64,000 nt of DNA from Baekduia alba (GTDB lineage Bacteria > Actinomycetota > Thermoleophilia > Solirubrobacterales > Solirubrobacteraceae): positions 2,666,001 through 2,730,000 of the forward strand of contig NZ_CP114013.1 of NCBI RefSeq assembly GCF_028416635.1, given 5' to 3'. A model generated the notes under the pieces. It was not told the DNA's origin and made no database searches. It worked only from the letters and a program-made list of their open reading frames with translations. The position numbers and the translations under genes were made by a program. Numbering within the stretch: position 1 is the first letter of the stretch; each line of letters starts with the position of its first letter. Shown here one piece after another: positions 26,576-33,812 of the stretch.

Positions 26576-28249
26576 ATGCGCATGAGCCAGCTCTTCCTGC
26601 CGACCGAGCGTCAGCCCCCCGCTGACGCCGAGGCGCTCTCGCACAAGCTGATGGTCCGTGCCGGGCTGGTCCGTCAGCTCGGCTCCGGCCTGTGGACGTG
26701 GCTGCCGGCGGGCTGGCGCGTCCACCAGCGGGTCGTGCAGATCGTGCGCGAGGAGATCGACGCGATCGGCGGCCAGGAGCTGCTGATGCCGGTCCTGCAG
26801 CCGGCCGAGCTGTGGAAGCGCTCGGGCCGCTACGACGCGATCGGCGACGAGCTGTTTCGCCTCCAGGACCGCAGGGGCGCCGACATGGTGCTCGCGATGA
26901 CCAACGAGGAGGCCGTGACCTACCACGCCGCCCAGGTCGTCCGCTCCTACCGCGACCTGCCGTTCATCCTGTACCACTTCCAGATCAAGGAGCGCGACGA
27001 GCCGCGGCCCCGCGCCGGCGTCCTGCGCACGCGCGAGTTCATCATGAAGGACTCGTACTCCTTCGACCGCGACGAGGACGGGCTGGCCGCCAGCTACGAC
27101 CGCCACCGCGAGGCCTACGCGCGCATCTACGACCGCTGCGGCCTGGACTGGTACGAGATCCAGTCCGACGTCGGGATGATGGGCGGGACGAAGGCGCACG
27201 AGTACATGGCGCCCTGTCCCGCCGGCGAGGACGACGTCGTCCTGGGCACCAACGGCTACGCCGCCAACCTGGAGATCGCGACCGCCGATCCCCAGCCCGC
27301 CGCACCGCTGCCGGCCGCGATCACGGGCACGTTCGAGACGCCCGGCCACACGACGATCGAGGCGGTCGCCGGCGGCCTCGGCATCCCCGCGGGCAACCTG
27401 CTCAAGGCCTTCCCCGTCGTCACCGAGAAGCGCGGCATGGTCGTGGTCGTCGTGCGCGGTGACCACCGCGTCGGCGAGACCAAGCTCGCCAACGCGCTGG
27501 GCGAGCCGTTCCGCCCCGCCCAGGAGGACGAGCTGCCCGGGCCCGCCGGCTTCCTCGGGCCGCAGGGCCTGGACGGCGTCGAGGTGCTCTACGACGAGGC
27601 GATCGCGCCCGGCCGCTACGTGGTCGGCGCGAACATGCCCGGGCACCACACGGTCTTCGACTACGAGGGCGGCGACACCGCCGACATCCGCCTGGCCGAG
27701 CTCGGCGACACGATCGGCGGCGCCGCGGTCCGCATCGAGCCCGCGATCGAGGTCGGCAACATCTTCCAGCTCGGCACGCGCTACTCCGAGCCGCTCGGGC
27801 TGACCTACTCCGACGACGGCGGCAAGGAGCACCCCGTCGTGATGGGGTGCTACGGCATCGGCCCCGCGCGCATCGCCGCGGCCGCCGTCGAGCAGTTCGC
27901 CGACGAGCGCGGGATCGCGTGGCCGAAGGCGCTCGCGCCGTTCGACATCGAGATCGTCGCGCTGGGCAAGCCCGGCTCGCAGGAGCAGGAGGCGGCCGCG
28001 CGCGTCTACGAGGAGCTCAAGGCGGTCGGCTTCGACGTGCTGCTCGACGACCGCGGCGCCGGCCCGGGCGAGAAGTTCGCCGACGCCGAGCTGCTCGGCG
28101 CGCCGCTGCGGCTGACGATCGGCAAGCGCTCGCTGGACGCCGGCGCCGCCGAGGCGCAGATCCGCCGCGGCCAGGTCGACGTCGAGGGCGGGATCCCGCT
28201 CGCGGAGGCCGCGGAGGCGGTCCAGAAGCTGTGGCCGACGATCCCGTAG
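26576..28249 (+). CDS. proS: Prolyl-tRNA synthetase (bacterial type)
   Basis: Class II aminoacyl-tRNA synthetase charging tRNA-Pro. Motif 1 region [26 protein letters not shown], motif 2 [25 protein letters not shown] (read in two parts), the editing INS domain between (about 215-375: [36 protein letters not shown]), motif 3 [17 protein letters not shown], and the anticodon-binding domain (about 455-557). The length of 557 with the INS insertion marks the bacterial type. Its 3' end overlaps the next gene by 19 nt. Confidence 0.96.
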   Translation: MRMSQLFLPTERQPPADAEALSHKLMVRAGLVRQLGSGLWTWLPAGWRVHQRVVQIVREEIDAIGGQELLMPVLQPAELWKRSGRYDAIGDELFRLQDRRGADMVLAMTNEEAVTYHAAQVVRSYRDLPFILYHFQIKERDEPRPRAGVLRTREFIMKDSYSFDRDEDGLAASYDRHREAYARIYDRCGLDWYEIQSDVGMMGGTKAHEYMAPCPAGEDDVVLGTNGYAANLEIATADPQPAAPLPAAITGTFETPGHTTIEAVAGGLGIPAGNLLKAFPVVTEKRGMVVVVVRGDHRVGETKLANALGEPFRPAQEDELPGPAGFLGPQGLDGVEVLYDEAIAPGRYVVGANMPGHHTVFDYEGGDTADIRLAELGDTIGGAAVRIEPAIEVGNIFQLGTRYSEPLGLTYSDDGGKEHPVVMGCYGIGPARIAAAAVEQFADERGIAWPKALAPFDIEIVALGKPGSQEQEAAARVYEELKAVGFDVLLDDRGAGPGEKFADAELLGAPLRLTIGKRSLDAGAAEAQIRRGQVDVEGGIPLAEAAEAVQKLWPTIP

Positions 28250-28896
28250 AGCCCCAGCCCCAGCAGCGCGCGTGGAGCAACCCGCGGCTGACGTTCCGGC
28301 GCCTCTTCGGGCTGGACCGCTCCGGCCCGCCGCCGCCGCAGACGCTCAGCGGCGCGCCGTGGAACGTGTGGACGATCCCGAACGCGATCGGGTTCGTCCG
28401 GCTGGCGCTGCTCGTCCCGATGCTGGTCCTCGGCCTGTCGTCCGACGACGGCACCGACGCGCTGCCGGCGATCCTCTTCGCGGTCGTCGCGTGGAGCGAC
28501 TACGCCGACGGCATCGCCGCCCGCGTCACCGGCCAGTACAGCCGCTTCGGCGCGCTGCTGGACCCGATCGTCGACCGCCTGCTCGTGATCTGCGGCGTCG
28601 TCATCTGCTGGAAGTTCGAGACGCTGCCGCGCTGGGGGATCGCGATCCTGATCGCCCGCGAGCTCTACCTGCTGGTCGCGGGCCGGCTCGCGCTGCGGCG
28701 CGGGATCGAGCTGAAGATCAACTGGTGGGGCCGCTGGGGCGTGTGGCCGACGATGAGCGCGATCTTCTTCGCGATGGCCGGCCTGGATACTGTGGCGCAC
28801 GTGCTGTTCTACGTCGGTCTGGCGCTCTCTTTGATGGCGGCCGTCGTCTACACGCGCGACGCGCTGTCCGCAACGCGGGCTGCACCCTCAAGTTGA
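28231..28896 (+). CDS. CDP-alcohol phosphatidyltransferase (PgsA/cardiolipin-synthase-like)
   Basis: 221-residue integral membrane enzyme with the complete CDP-alcohol signature D-x2-DG-x2-AR-x8-G-x3-D-x3-D read as [19 protein letters not shown] and then [10 protein letters not shown]. It transfers a phosphatidyl group from CDP-diacylglycerol to an alcohol such as glycerol phosphate, phosphatidylglycerol or inositol phosphate. About five hydrophobic helices are seen; the N-terminus (first 50 residues) is basic and Pro-rich. The GTG start overlaps proS by 19 nt. Its last codons overlap a palindrome belonging to the next promoter. Confidence 0.85.
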   Translation: MADDPVEPQPQQRAWSNPRLTFRRLFGLDRSGPPPPQTLSGAPWNVWTIPNAIGFVRLALLVPMLVLGLSSDDGTDALPAILFAVVAWSDYADGIAARVTGQYSRFGALLDPIVDRLLVICGVVICWKFETLPRWGIAILIARELYLLVAGRLALRRGIELKINWWGRWGVWPTMSAIFFAMAGLDTVAHVLFYVGLALSLMAAVVYTRDALSATRAAPSS

Positions 28897-28903
28897 GCTT
28901 GAG
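28887..28903. promoter_or_regulatory. Palindrome over the rsiG-like promoter
   Basis: CTCAAG-TTGAG-CTTGAG, 6-bp arms, overlapping the end of the phosphatidyltransferase gene and the -35 element of the next promoter. Likely operator. Confidence 0.4.
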
Positions 28904-28926
28904 CGGCGGCCCGCCGCTGCTATTCT
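28899..28926 (+). promoter_or_regulatory. Promoter of the RsiG-FHA-MerR operon
   Basis: TTGAGC (28899-28904), 16-bp spacer, TATTCT (28921-28926): one of the best -35/-10 pairs in the window. The leader of about 30 nt carries a strong AGGAGGAGAAGG Shine-Dalgarno. Confidence 0.6.
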
Positions 28927-28962
28927 CGCCCCGGCCCGCCCTCAGGAGGAGAAGGACCCCTT

Positions 28963-29223
28963 ATGGACACGTTCCCCGATCTCGGCTCGCTCTCGGACCA
29001 GGAGCTGAAGGACCTCATCCAGCAGCTGACCGAGGAGGAGGTCGACATCTCCTACCGCCGTCGCATCCTGCACGGCAAGATCGACATCTTGCGCGCAGAG
29101 CTGGTCAACCGCCTGCGCAAGCGCCACGAGGGCGGCGAGGAGGTCATCACCGGTGCGGACGTGCAGCGCCTGACCGACATCCTCGCGGGCCGCGCCTCCG
29201 GCGACGAACCGGCGAGCGAGTAG
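28963..29223 (+). CDS. RsiG-like c-di-GMP-binding anti-sigma protein
   Basis: 86-residue, almost entirely helical protein. Residues 26-41 read E-x3-S-x2-R-x3-H-x3-D (E26, S30, R33, H37, D41). This matches the cyclic-di-GMP motif E-x3-S-x2-R-x3-Q-x3-D described for the actinobacterial anti-sigma factor RsiG, with His for Gln. RsiG forms an antiparallel helical hairpin and, with c-di-GMP, holds the sigma factor WhiG; single-motif ancestral forms from Rubrobacter act as homodimers. This protein has one motif, so it would have to dimerise. No WhiG-like sigma is in the window, but a diguanylate cyclase is. It leads an operon with an FHA and a MerR gene. Binding itself is inferred. Confidence 0.72.
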   Translation: MDTFPDLGSLSDQELKDLIQQLTEEEVDISYRRRILHGKIDILRAELVNRLRKRHEGGEEVITGADVQRLTDILAGRASGDEPASE

Positions 29224-29243
29224 CGCGAACGGAGGTACGGCGC

Positions 29244-29723
29244 ATGGCCCGCCAATGCCCCGAGTGCGGGTTCACGAACGCCGAGGGCGCGAACTACTGC
29301 CAGCGGTGCGGCGCGTTCATCGGCCAGCCGGACGAGGCGGTGGCGCCCGAGTCGTCCACCGCGACCTATCGCATCGACGAGACGGGTGAGCTCGTGCCGG
29401 TCGAGATCGAAGACGTCGTCGCCCAGGGCGGCGGCGCCGCGCTGGTGGTGCGCGCCGGTGGCGGCCGCGTGGGCGAGAGCTTCCCGCTCGACCACGACCG
29501 CATGACGATCGGGCGCCGACCCGACTCCGACGTCTTCCTCGACGACGTCACGGTCTCGCGCGACCACGCGCTGGTCGTCAAGCGCGGCGACGAGTTCCAC
29601 CTCGACGACCTCGGGTCGCTCAACGGGACCTACGTCAACCGCCGCCGCATCGAGTCCCATCACCTGGCCGACGGCGACGAGCTCCAGGTCGGCAAGTACA
29701 AGCTCACGTTCCTCTCGCGCTGA
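29244..29723 (+). CDS. Zinc-ribbon and FHA-domain protein (GarA/OdhI-like)
   Basis: 159 residues. An N-terminal zinc ribbon (CPECGFTNAEGANYCQRCG, two C-x-x-C pairs) is followed by a Thr/Ser-containing linker and a FHA domain (about 68-158: MTIGRRPDSDVFLDD, VSRDHALV, DLGSLNGTYVNRRRI), which binds phosphothreonine. Placement directly before a MerR gene matches the mycobacterial garA-Rv1828 pair, where GarA controls 2-oxoglutarate metabolism after phosphorylation by PknB/PknG. The usual ETTS phosphorylation motif is not present; ESSTAT is at the comparable place. GGAGGT lies 7 nt before the ATG. The stop overlaps the MerR start. Confidence 0.82.
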   Translation: MARQCPECGFTNAEGANYCQRCGAFIGQPDEAVAPESSTATYRIDETGELVPVEIEDVVAQGGGAALVVRAGGGRVGESFPLDHDRMTIGRRPDSDVFLDDVTVSRDHALVVKRGDEFHLDDLGSLNGTYVNRRRIESHHLADGDELQVGKYKLTFLSR

Positions 29724-30487
29724 TGGCCGCCGTGGAAGAGGAGCGCACCGCACCGACCGACGAGCGCCCCGGCAAGGCGATGACCATCGGCGCCGTGTGC
29801 AAGGCGCTGGGTCAGGAGTTCCCGGACATCTCGATCTCCAAGATCCGCTACTTGGAGGATCAGAAGCTGCTGGAGCCGCGGCGCACGCCGGGCGGCTACC
29901 GGCTGTACGCGCAGTCTGACGTCGCGCGCCTGCGCACGATCCTGCGCATGCAGCGTGACGAGTTCCTGCCGCTGCGCGTCATCAGGCAGGAGCTCGCCTC
30001 CGGCCGGATGGACGGCGGCGAGCCCACCGTGCCGACGCCGTCGGCGGACGCCGCGGGCGGCGACGCCGCGCGCACGCGCAGGCGGCCGAGCGTCTCGGTC
30101 ACAGGCGGCGGCGCCCTGTACTCGCTCGACGACGTCGTGGAGGACACGCGCGCCGAGCCGAGCCTGATCGCCGAGCTCGAGGAGTACGGCGTCATCAAGG
30201 GCGAGAACCGCGCCGGGACCAAGTACTACGACGAGACCGAGCGCGAGATCATCCGCGCGGTCACCGAGCTGGCGCGCTACGGCGTGGGCGGGCGCAACCT
30301 GCGCGCGTTCCGCACCAGCGCCGACCGCGAGGCCGCGCTGCTGCAGCAGATCCTGGCCCCGGCGCTGCGCTCGCGCAACGTCGAGCGGCGCAAGGAGGCC
30401 GTCGAGGCGCTGGAGAACCTGGCCGCCGTGACGACCCACCTCAAGCACCTGCTGCTGATCCGCGACCTGCGCAAGATCGTCGGATAG
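29723..30487 (+). CDS. MerR-family regulator (FtsR/Rv1828-like)
   Basis: 254 residues with a MerR winged helix near the N-terminus (FPDISISKIRYLEDQKLLEPRR, then GGYRLYAQSDVARLR) and a second region, about 130-200, that looks like another winged-helix motif (YSLDDVVED, LIAELEEYGVIKGENRAG). This double layout fits Rv1828/FtsR, which in Corynebacterium activates ftsZ. It is translationally coupled to the FHA gene (TGATG). The same-operon arrangement suggests a role in growth or division control. The apt leader follows directly, so apt may be read from the same transcript. Confidence 0.82.
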   Translation: MAAVEEERTAPTDERPGKAMTIGAVCKALGQEFPDISISKIRYLEDQKLLEPRRTPGGYRLYAQSDVARLRTILRMQRDEFLPLRVIRQELASGRMDGGEPTVPTPSADAAGGDAARTRRRPSVSVTGGGALYSLDDVVEDTRAEPSLIAELEEYGVIKGENRAGTKYYDETEREIIRAVTELARYGVGGRNLRAFRTSADREAALLQQILAPALRSRNVERRKEAVEALENLAAVTTHLKHLLLIRDLRKIVG

Positions 30488-30496
30488 GCGGACGCC

Positions 30497-30712
30497 ATGA
30501 CGGTGGACATCGGCTCCTTCGTCCCCGGGATGTCAAGCGAGTGAGCTCTGTGGACCTCAACAATTTCGTTCGCGACATCCCCGGGATGTCAAGCGAGTGA
30601 GCTCTGTGGACCTCAACAACTTCGTTCGCGACATCCCCGGGACGTCAAGCGAGTGAGCTCTGTGGACCTCAACAACTTCGTTCGCGACATCCCCGGGATG
30701 TCAAGCGAGTGA
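30497..30712 (+). other. Chain of four coupled mini-ORFs leading into apt
   Basis: Four short reading frames follow each other with GTGA stop/start overlaps. The first, ATG 30497 to 30544, encodes MTVDIGSFVPGMSSE. The next three (30541-30600, 30597-30656, 30653-30712) are GTG-started and encode 19 residues each, MSSVDLNNFVRDIPGMSSE or, for the second of these, the same with Met16 changed to Thr. The last overlaps the GTG start of apt. The first 14 residues of each 19-mer equal the N-terminus of Apt. A ribosome could pass along the chain by termination-reinitiation. Whether the peptides are made is unknown. Confidence 0.7.
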
Positions 30713-30746
30713 GCTCTGTGGACCTCAACAACTTCGTTCGCGACAT
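30523..30746 (+). repeat. Four tandem copies of a 56-bp unit made from the apt 5' end
   Basis: Exact 56-bp period: copies begin at 30523, 30579, 30635 and 30691, and the real apt sequence diverges after position 30751. Copies differ only by single bases (AATTTC for AACTTC in copy 1; GGGACG for GGGATG in copy 3). The unit joins the end of a leader peptide frame to the first 14 codons of apt. The joint lies in a TCCCCG hexamer present both in the leader (30522) and in apt (30746), which explains its origin by slippage or unequal crossover at this microhomology. Confidence 0.95.
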
Positions 30747-31239
30747 CCCCGACTTCCCGAAGCCGGGGATCGTCTTCAAGGACATCACGCCGGTGCTGGC
30801 GTCGGCCGAGGCGCTGGACGCCGCGGTCGCGCAGCTGGCCGCCGCGACGCGCGACCTGAAGGTCGACGTGGTCATCGGCGCCGAGGCGCGCGGCTTCCTG
30901 CTCGGCGCGGCGCTGGCGCGCGAGCTGGGCGCCGGGTTCGTCCTGGCGCGCAAGCCCGGCAAGCTGCCGCACGAGACCGTCCGGGCCGAGTACCTGCTCG
31001 AGTACGGCACCGACGCGCTCGAGCTGCACACCGACGCGGTCGCCCAGGGCGCGCGCGTCCTGGTCCACGACGACCTCCTCGCCACCGGCGGCACGGCGCG
31101 CGCGCTGTGCGAGCTGGTCGAGCAGCTCGAAGGCGTCGTCGTCGGCTGCGCGTTCCTGATCGAGCTCGGCTTCCTCGGCGGCCGCTCGAAGCTGGCGGGC
31201 TACGACGTCAGCTCGGTCCTGCGCTACGACGCCGAGTGA
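30709..31239 (+). CDS. apt: Adenine phosphoribosyltransferase
   Basis: Purine salvage enzyme converting adenine and PRPP to AMP. N-terminal DIPDFPKPGIVFKDITPVL and VIGAEARGFLLGAALA are family signatures; the PRPP-binding motif is VLVHDDLLATGGTA. Length 176 is normal. The GTG start is supported by the repeated copies upstream, which preserve the same GTG and following codons, and by the GTGA overlap with the last mini-ORF. In many bacteria apt sits next to relA; here it follows the MerR gene. Expression is probably tuned by the repeat leader. Confidence 0.95.
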   Translation: MSSVDLNNFVRDIPDFPKPGIVFKDITPVLASAEALDAAVAQLAAATRDLKVDVVIGAEARGFLLGAALARELGAGFVLARKPGKLPHETVRAEYLLEYGTDALELHTDAVAQGARVLVHDDLLATGGTARALCELVEQLEGVVVGCAFLIELGFLGGRSKLAGYDVSSVLRYDAE

Positions 31240-31249
31240 GGATGGGCCC

Positions 31250-31690
31250 GTGCCGGTGACGCGCCGCAGCGCGGTCGTCGCCGCCCCGCCGTCGATCGTC
31301 TGGCAGACCGTGGCCGACCCGCACCGGATGCCCGCGTGGTGGCCGCGCGTCGAGCGCGTCGAGGGCGTCAGCGGCAGCAGCTTCACGCAGGTGCTGCGCA
31401 GCGACCGCGGCGCGGTGGTGCGGGCCGACTTCCGGATCGGCCAGCGCAACCGGCCGCGCGTGATCGACTGGGCCCAGGAGCTCGAGGGCACGCCGTTCGC
31501 CAAGCTCCTCACGCGGTCCGAGACGACCGTGACGCTGGAACCGTCCGGCGAGGACGCCACGCGGGTCGAGGTGCGCCTGGAGCAGCGTCTGCAGGGCATC
31601 TCGCGCTTCGGCGGCTTCCTGGTCCGCCGCGCGGCGCGCAAGCAGCTCGACGGCGCGCTGACCGCGCTCGCCGAGCTGCACGCGGCCTAG
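31250..31690 (+). CDS. SRPBCC/START-fold protein
   Basis: 146-residue helix-grip protein: a beta strand (RRSAVVAAPPSIVWQTVADPHRMPAWWPRV, typical polyketide-cyclase/CoxG-like start), central beta sheet (FTQVLRSDRGAVVRADFRI; TTVTLEPSGEDATRVEVRLEQ), and the long C-terminal helix FLVRRAARKQLDGALTALAEL that closes a hydrophobic cavity. Such proteins bind lipids or small aromatic ligands. GTG start 10 nt after apt, so probably co-transcribed. Ligand unknown. Confidence 0.78.
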   Translation: MPVTRRSAVVAAPPSIVWQTVADPHRMPAWWPRVERVEGVSGSSFTQVLRSDRGAVVRADFRIGQRNRPRVIDWAQELEGTPFAKLLTRSETTVTLEPSGEDATRVEVRLEQRLQGISRFGGFLVRRAARKQLDGALTALAELHAA

Positions 31691-31694
31691 CCTG

Positions 31695-31826
31695 GCCCCC
31701 TGGGCGAACACCCGCAAGGGAACCTGGCCCTCTGGGCCAGCGTTCCCCTAGCCTGGCGGCGGGTTTCGCCCCCTGGGCGAACACCCGCAAGGGAACCTGG
31801 CCCTCTGGGCCAGCGTTCCCCTAGCC
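31695..31826. repeat. Tandemly duplicated bidirectional terminator (73-bp period)
   Basis: A 59-bp core occurs twice, 73 bp apart, between the convergent SRPBCC and RskA-like genes. Each core contains a long hairpin: GGGAAC-C-TGGCCC, loop TCT, GGGCCA-GC-GTTCCC. The hairpin is nearly symmetrical, so it can act on both strands. The second copy runs into the 3' end of the minus-strand gene. Confidence 0.8.
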
Positions 31827-32765
31827 CTTCAACTTGCCCTGCAGCACGATCGCCGTCGGCTGCTTGGGCGAGCTGGACGGCTCGCGCGAGATGAGCATCT
31901 CGGTGTAGCTCGTAAGGTCGCTCGGCGCGGCGACGATGCCCTGCAGCTTGCCCTTGTCGGTGCCCTTGCTCGTGACGACCGGGAAGAACCCCAGGAACTT
32001 CACCTTGGAGCCGTTGCGCAGCCAGAGCACGTAGTGGCCGGAGGCCGGGAGGTCCTGGCCGACGACCGCGATCGCGCGCTTGCCGCTCTGGGCGACGATG
32101 TTGGCCACGCCCAGCGGCTTCTTGGCGCCGTTGGGCGGCGTGAGGTTGACCTGCTGCTCGACGCTGGTGGTGGCGTCGCTGGTCGTGCCGGTGCCCGTCG
32201 TCGCGGTGGCGGTCGCGGCGGCCTTGTCGGAGCCGTTGTCGTCGTCGCCGCCGATGACGTTGGTGAGCAGCAGGACCGCGCCGACGACGACGATCACCGC
32301 GGCGACGATCAGCAGCAGGCCGCCGAGGCGCGAGCTGCGCTCCTGATCGGCGCGCGCGGCGCGGCGCGCGTGCAGCGCGTCGAACGCCTCGTCGACCTCG
32401 GCCGGGTCGGACGGGATCTCGGGCAGCGAGTCCTCGCCGGCGACGCCGGCGCCGCGCAGCTCGGTCGCGACGGCGCGCGCCCAGTCGCGCGCGGACTGGC
32501 TGGCCTCCAGATAGGAGCGCGTCGCGGCCCGCTCGCTCGCGGACTGCTGGCCGAGCAGGTAGTCGCCGATCTCGTCCTGGCGCTCCTCGTCCAGGCCGTC
32601 CAGCCCCGACGGCCCGATCGCGTCGAGCGCGGTCAGCGCGCGGTTCTGGACCGCGGCGTCGGAGATCTTGAGCAGCGTGGCGATCTCCGCGTATGTGCGC
32701 CCTTGGCGCAGCACGAGCTGGAGAACGGCCTTCTGGTCGGCGGGGAGGTCGTCGAAGCGCGCCAT
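31821..32765 (-). CDS. Membrane fusion of sigma-region-4 HTH, anti-sigma-like segment and RskA-like domain
   Basis: 314 residues. Residues 5-50 (LPADQKAVLQLVLRQGRTYA, then EIATLLKISDAAVQNRAL) look like the region-4 helix-turn-helix of ECF sigma factors. Residues 64-104 (DYLLGQQSASERAATRSYLE onward) resemble the N-terminal sigma-binding domain of anti-sigma factors, without cysteines. A transmembrane helix spans about 147-171, then an Asp/Ala/Thr-rich linker, and about 210-314 resembles the extracytoplasmic RskA domain. It could be a membrane-held transcription regulator or an anti-sigma factor with a DNA-binding or decoy domain. An ECF sigma gene lies 2.7 kb away. The ATG has TAGCCT 10 nt upstream. 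Confidence 0.7.
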   Translation of the reverse strand: MARFDDLPADQKAVLQLVLRQGRTYAEIATLLKISDAAVQNRALTALDAIGPSGLDGLDEERQDEIGDYLLGQQSASERAATRSYLEASQSARDWARAVATELRGAGVAGEDSLPEIPSDPAEVDEAFDALHARRAARADQERSSRLGGLLLIVAAVIVVVGAVLLLTNVIGGDDDNGSDKAAATATATTGTGTTSDATTSVEQQVNLTPPNGAKKPLGVANIVAQSGKRAIAVVGQDLPASGHYVLWLRNGSKVKFLGFFPVVTSKGTDKGKLQGIVAAPSDLTSYTEMLISREPSSSPKQPTAIVLQGKLKG

Positions 32766-32775
32766 GCGGCGCAGG

Positions 32776-32781
32776 AGGCTA
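32776..32781 (-). promoter_or_regulatory. Candidate -10 of the RskA-like fusion gene
   Basis: TAGCCT on the minus strand, ending 10 nt before the ATG. GGAGG nearby on the plus strand does not serve this gene. Confidence 0.4.
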
Positions 32782-32797
32782 ACCGAAGGGGCGCCGG

Positions 32798-32803
32798 TAT
32801 CGT
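32798..32803 (+). promoter_or_regulatory. Candidate -10 of the PaaI-like gene
   Basis: TATCGT, ending 11 nt before the ATG; no Shine-Dalgarno. Confidence 0.35.
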
Positions 32804-32814
32804 GCCGCTCCCCT

Positions 32815-33213
32815 ATGGAACTTCAGCTTCCCTACGTCATCGAAGGCGGGTTCGACGGCCTGTACGGGCTCGTCGTGGACACCGTGGACCTCGACGCCGG
32901 CGTCGTCGAAGCCCACGTCGACGTCGCCGACCACCACCTCCAGCCGGCCGGCCTCGTGCACGGCGGCGTCTTCGCCTCGATCGCCGAGTCGATCACCTCG
33001 ATCGGCACTTGGTGGGCGGTCCAGGCCGACGGCAAGTCGGCCCAAGGGCTCAGCAACCAGACGTCGTTCCTGCGCCCGATCCTCGGCGGCACCGTCCACG
33101 CGGTGGCCCGCGCGCGGCATCGCGGCCGCACGACGTGGGTGTGGGAGGTCGAGATCTCCGACGACGAGCAGCGGCTGTGCTCGCTCGTCCGGATGACCAT
33201 CGCCGTCCGGTAG
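32815..33213 (+). CDS. PaaI-family hotdog thioesterase
   Basis: 132-residue hotdog-fold protein: HHLQPAGLVHGGVFASIAESI is the PaaI/4HBT motif (HGG with the catalytic acidic residue following), then the strands GLSNQTSFLRPILGGTVHAVAR and WEVEISDDEQRLCSLVRMTI. It would hydrolyse an acyl- or aryl-CoA thioester. The ATG at 32815 gives the usual length. Divergent from the RskA-like gene with a 49-bp shared control region. Confidence 0.85.
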   Translation: MELQLPYVIEGGFDGLYGLVVDTVDLDAGVVEAHVDVADHHLQPAGLVHGGVFASIAESITSIGTWWAVQADGKSAQGLSNQTSFLRPILGGTVHAVARARHRGRTTWVWEVEISDDEQRLCSLVRMTIAVR

Positions 33214-33299
33214 CCGCAACACCGCGGGCGAGCCGTTGGCGGGGATGATGCGACTCCCGGACTGCTCGTGGCCTGCGGTGCGCTGGCGATGGCAAGCTC

Positions 33300-33812
33300 G
33301 TGACGGTCACGACCGGGCCGCCGCCGAGGTTCACGCCGGGCCTCGTCTGGCGCGCGCCCGGCGACCCGGTGGCGCACCGTCTCGCGCTGCCGGTCGTCGA
33401 CCGCGACTACGAGCTGACCACGCAGTTCGGCGCGCGCCGCGATCGCCGGCGACCCGCGTCGTCGTGAGCGTCGGCGCGGCGCAGGGCGCCCACGAGCTCG
33501 TGTTGTCCGACCTCGCGGGCCACGCGCGAACGCTGGTGCGCTTCGGCCCCGACGCCGTCGTGCGTCCGGCGGCGCGGCCGCTGGACGTCGCGTTCGACGG
33601 CACGCGCGTGGCGTGGGCGGCGGCCCAGTGCGAGCGGCCTGGCCACCGGGCGCTTCGACCTGCGCAGGACGGCTGCGGCGCAGCCGGTCGCGCTGCGCCT
33701 GAGCCCGGCCGGCCGGCGTCTGCTCGCTCGCGGGGCGCTGGCGCTCGCGGTCCGGGTCAACGGCCAGCCGGCGCGGCTCGGGCGCCGGGTGACGCTGCGC
33801 CCGGCGCGCTAG
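33300..33812 (+). pseudogene. Decayed secreted-protein gene (at least two frameshifts)
   Basis: The 595-bp gap between the thioesterase and wax-synthase genes keeps plus-strand coding sense in pieces. The first reads RFTPGLVWRAPGDPVAHRLA and stops at TGA 33465. Sense continues in another frame (VVVSVGAAQGAHELVLSDLA ... DVAFDGTRVAWAAAQCE), then returns to the first frame (GRFDLRRTAAAQPVALRLSP and on to a TAG at 33810). The last part resembles the C-terminal beta domain of secreted proteins in this order; the middle resembles a beta-propeller blade. 33214-33299 shows nothing clear. Confidence 0.55.

Noticed and set aside
26088-26585. Thr/Ala-rich 165-codon frame in the RTX-like gene
   Set aside because: Its repeats are the out-of-frame reading of the GGxGxDxL repeat DNA.
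24014-27832. Minus-strand open frame of 1272 codons covering the RTX-like and proS genes
   Set aside because: Only the last 202 codons (sodA) are real. The rest is antisense to clear plus-strand genes, has low-complexity Arg/Ala/Gly/Val-rich sequence, and exists because third-position GC removes stop codons.
30523-30746. Possible CRISPR array
   Set aside because: The repeats are directly adjacent without unique spacers, copy the coding start of apt, and no cas genes are present.
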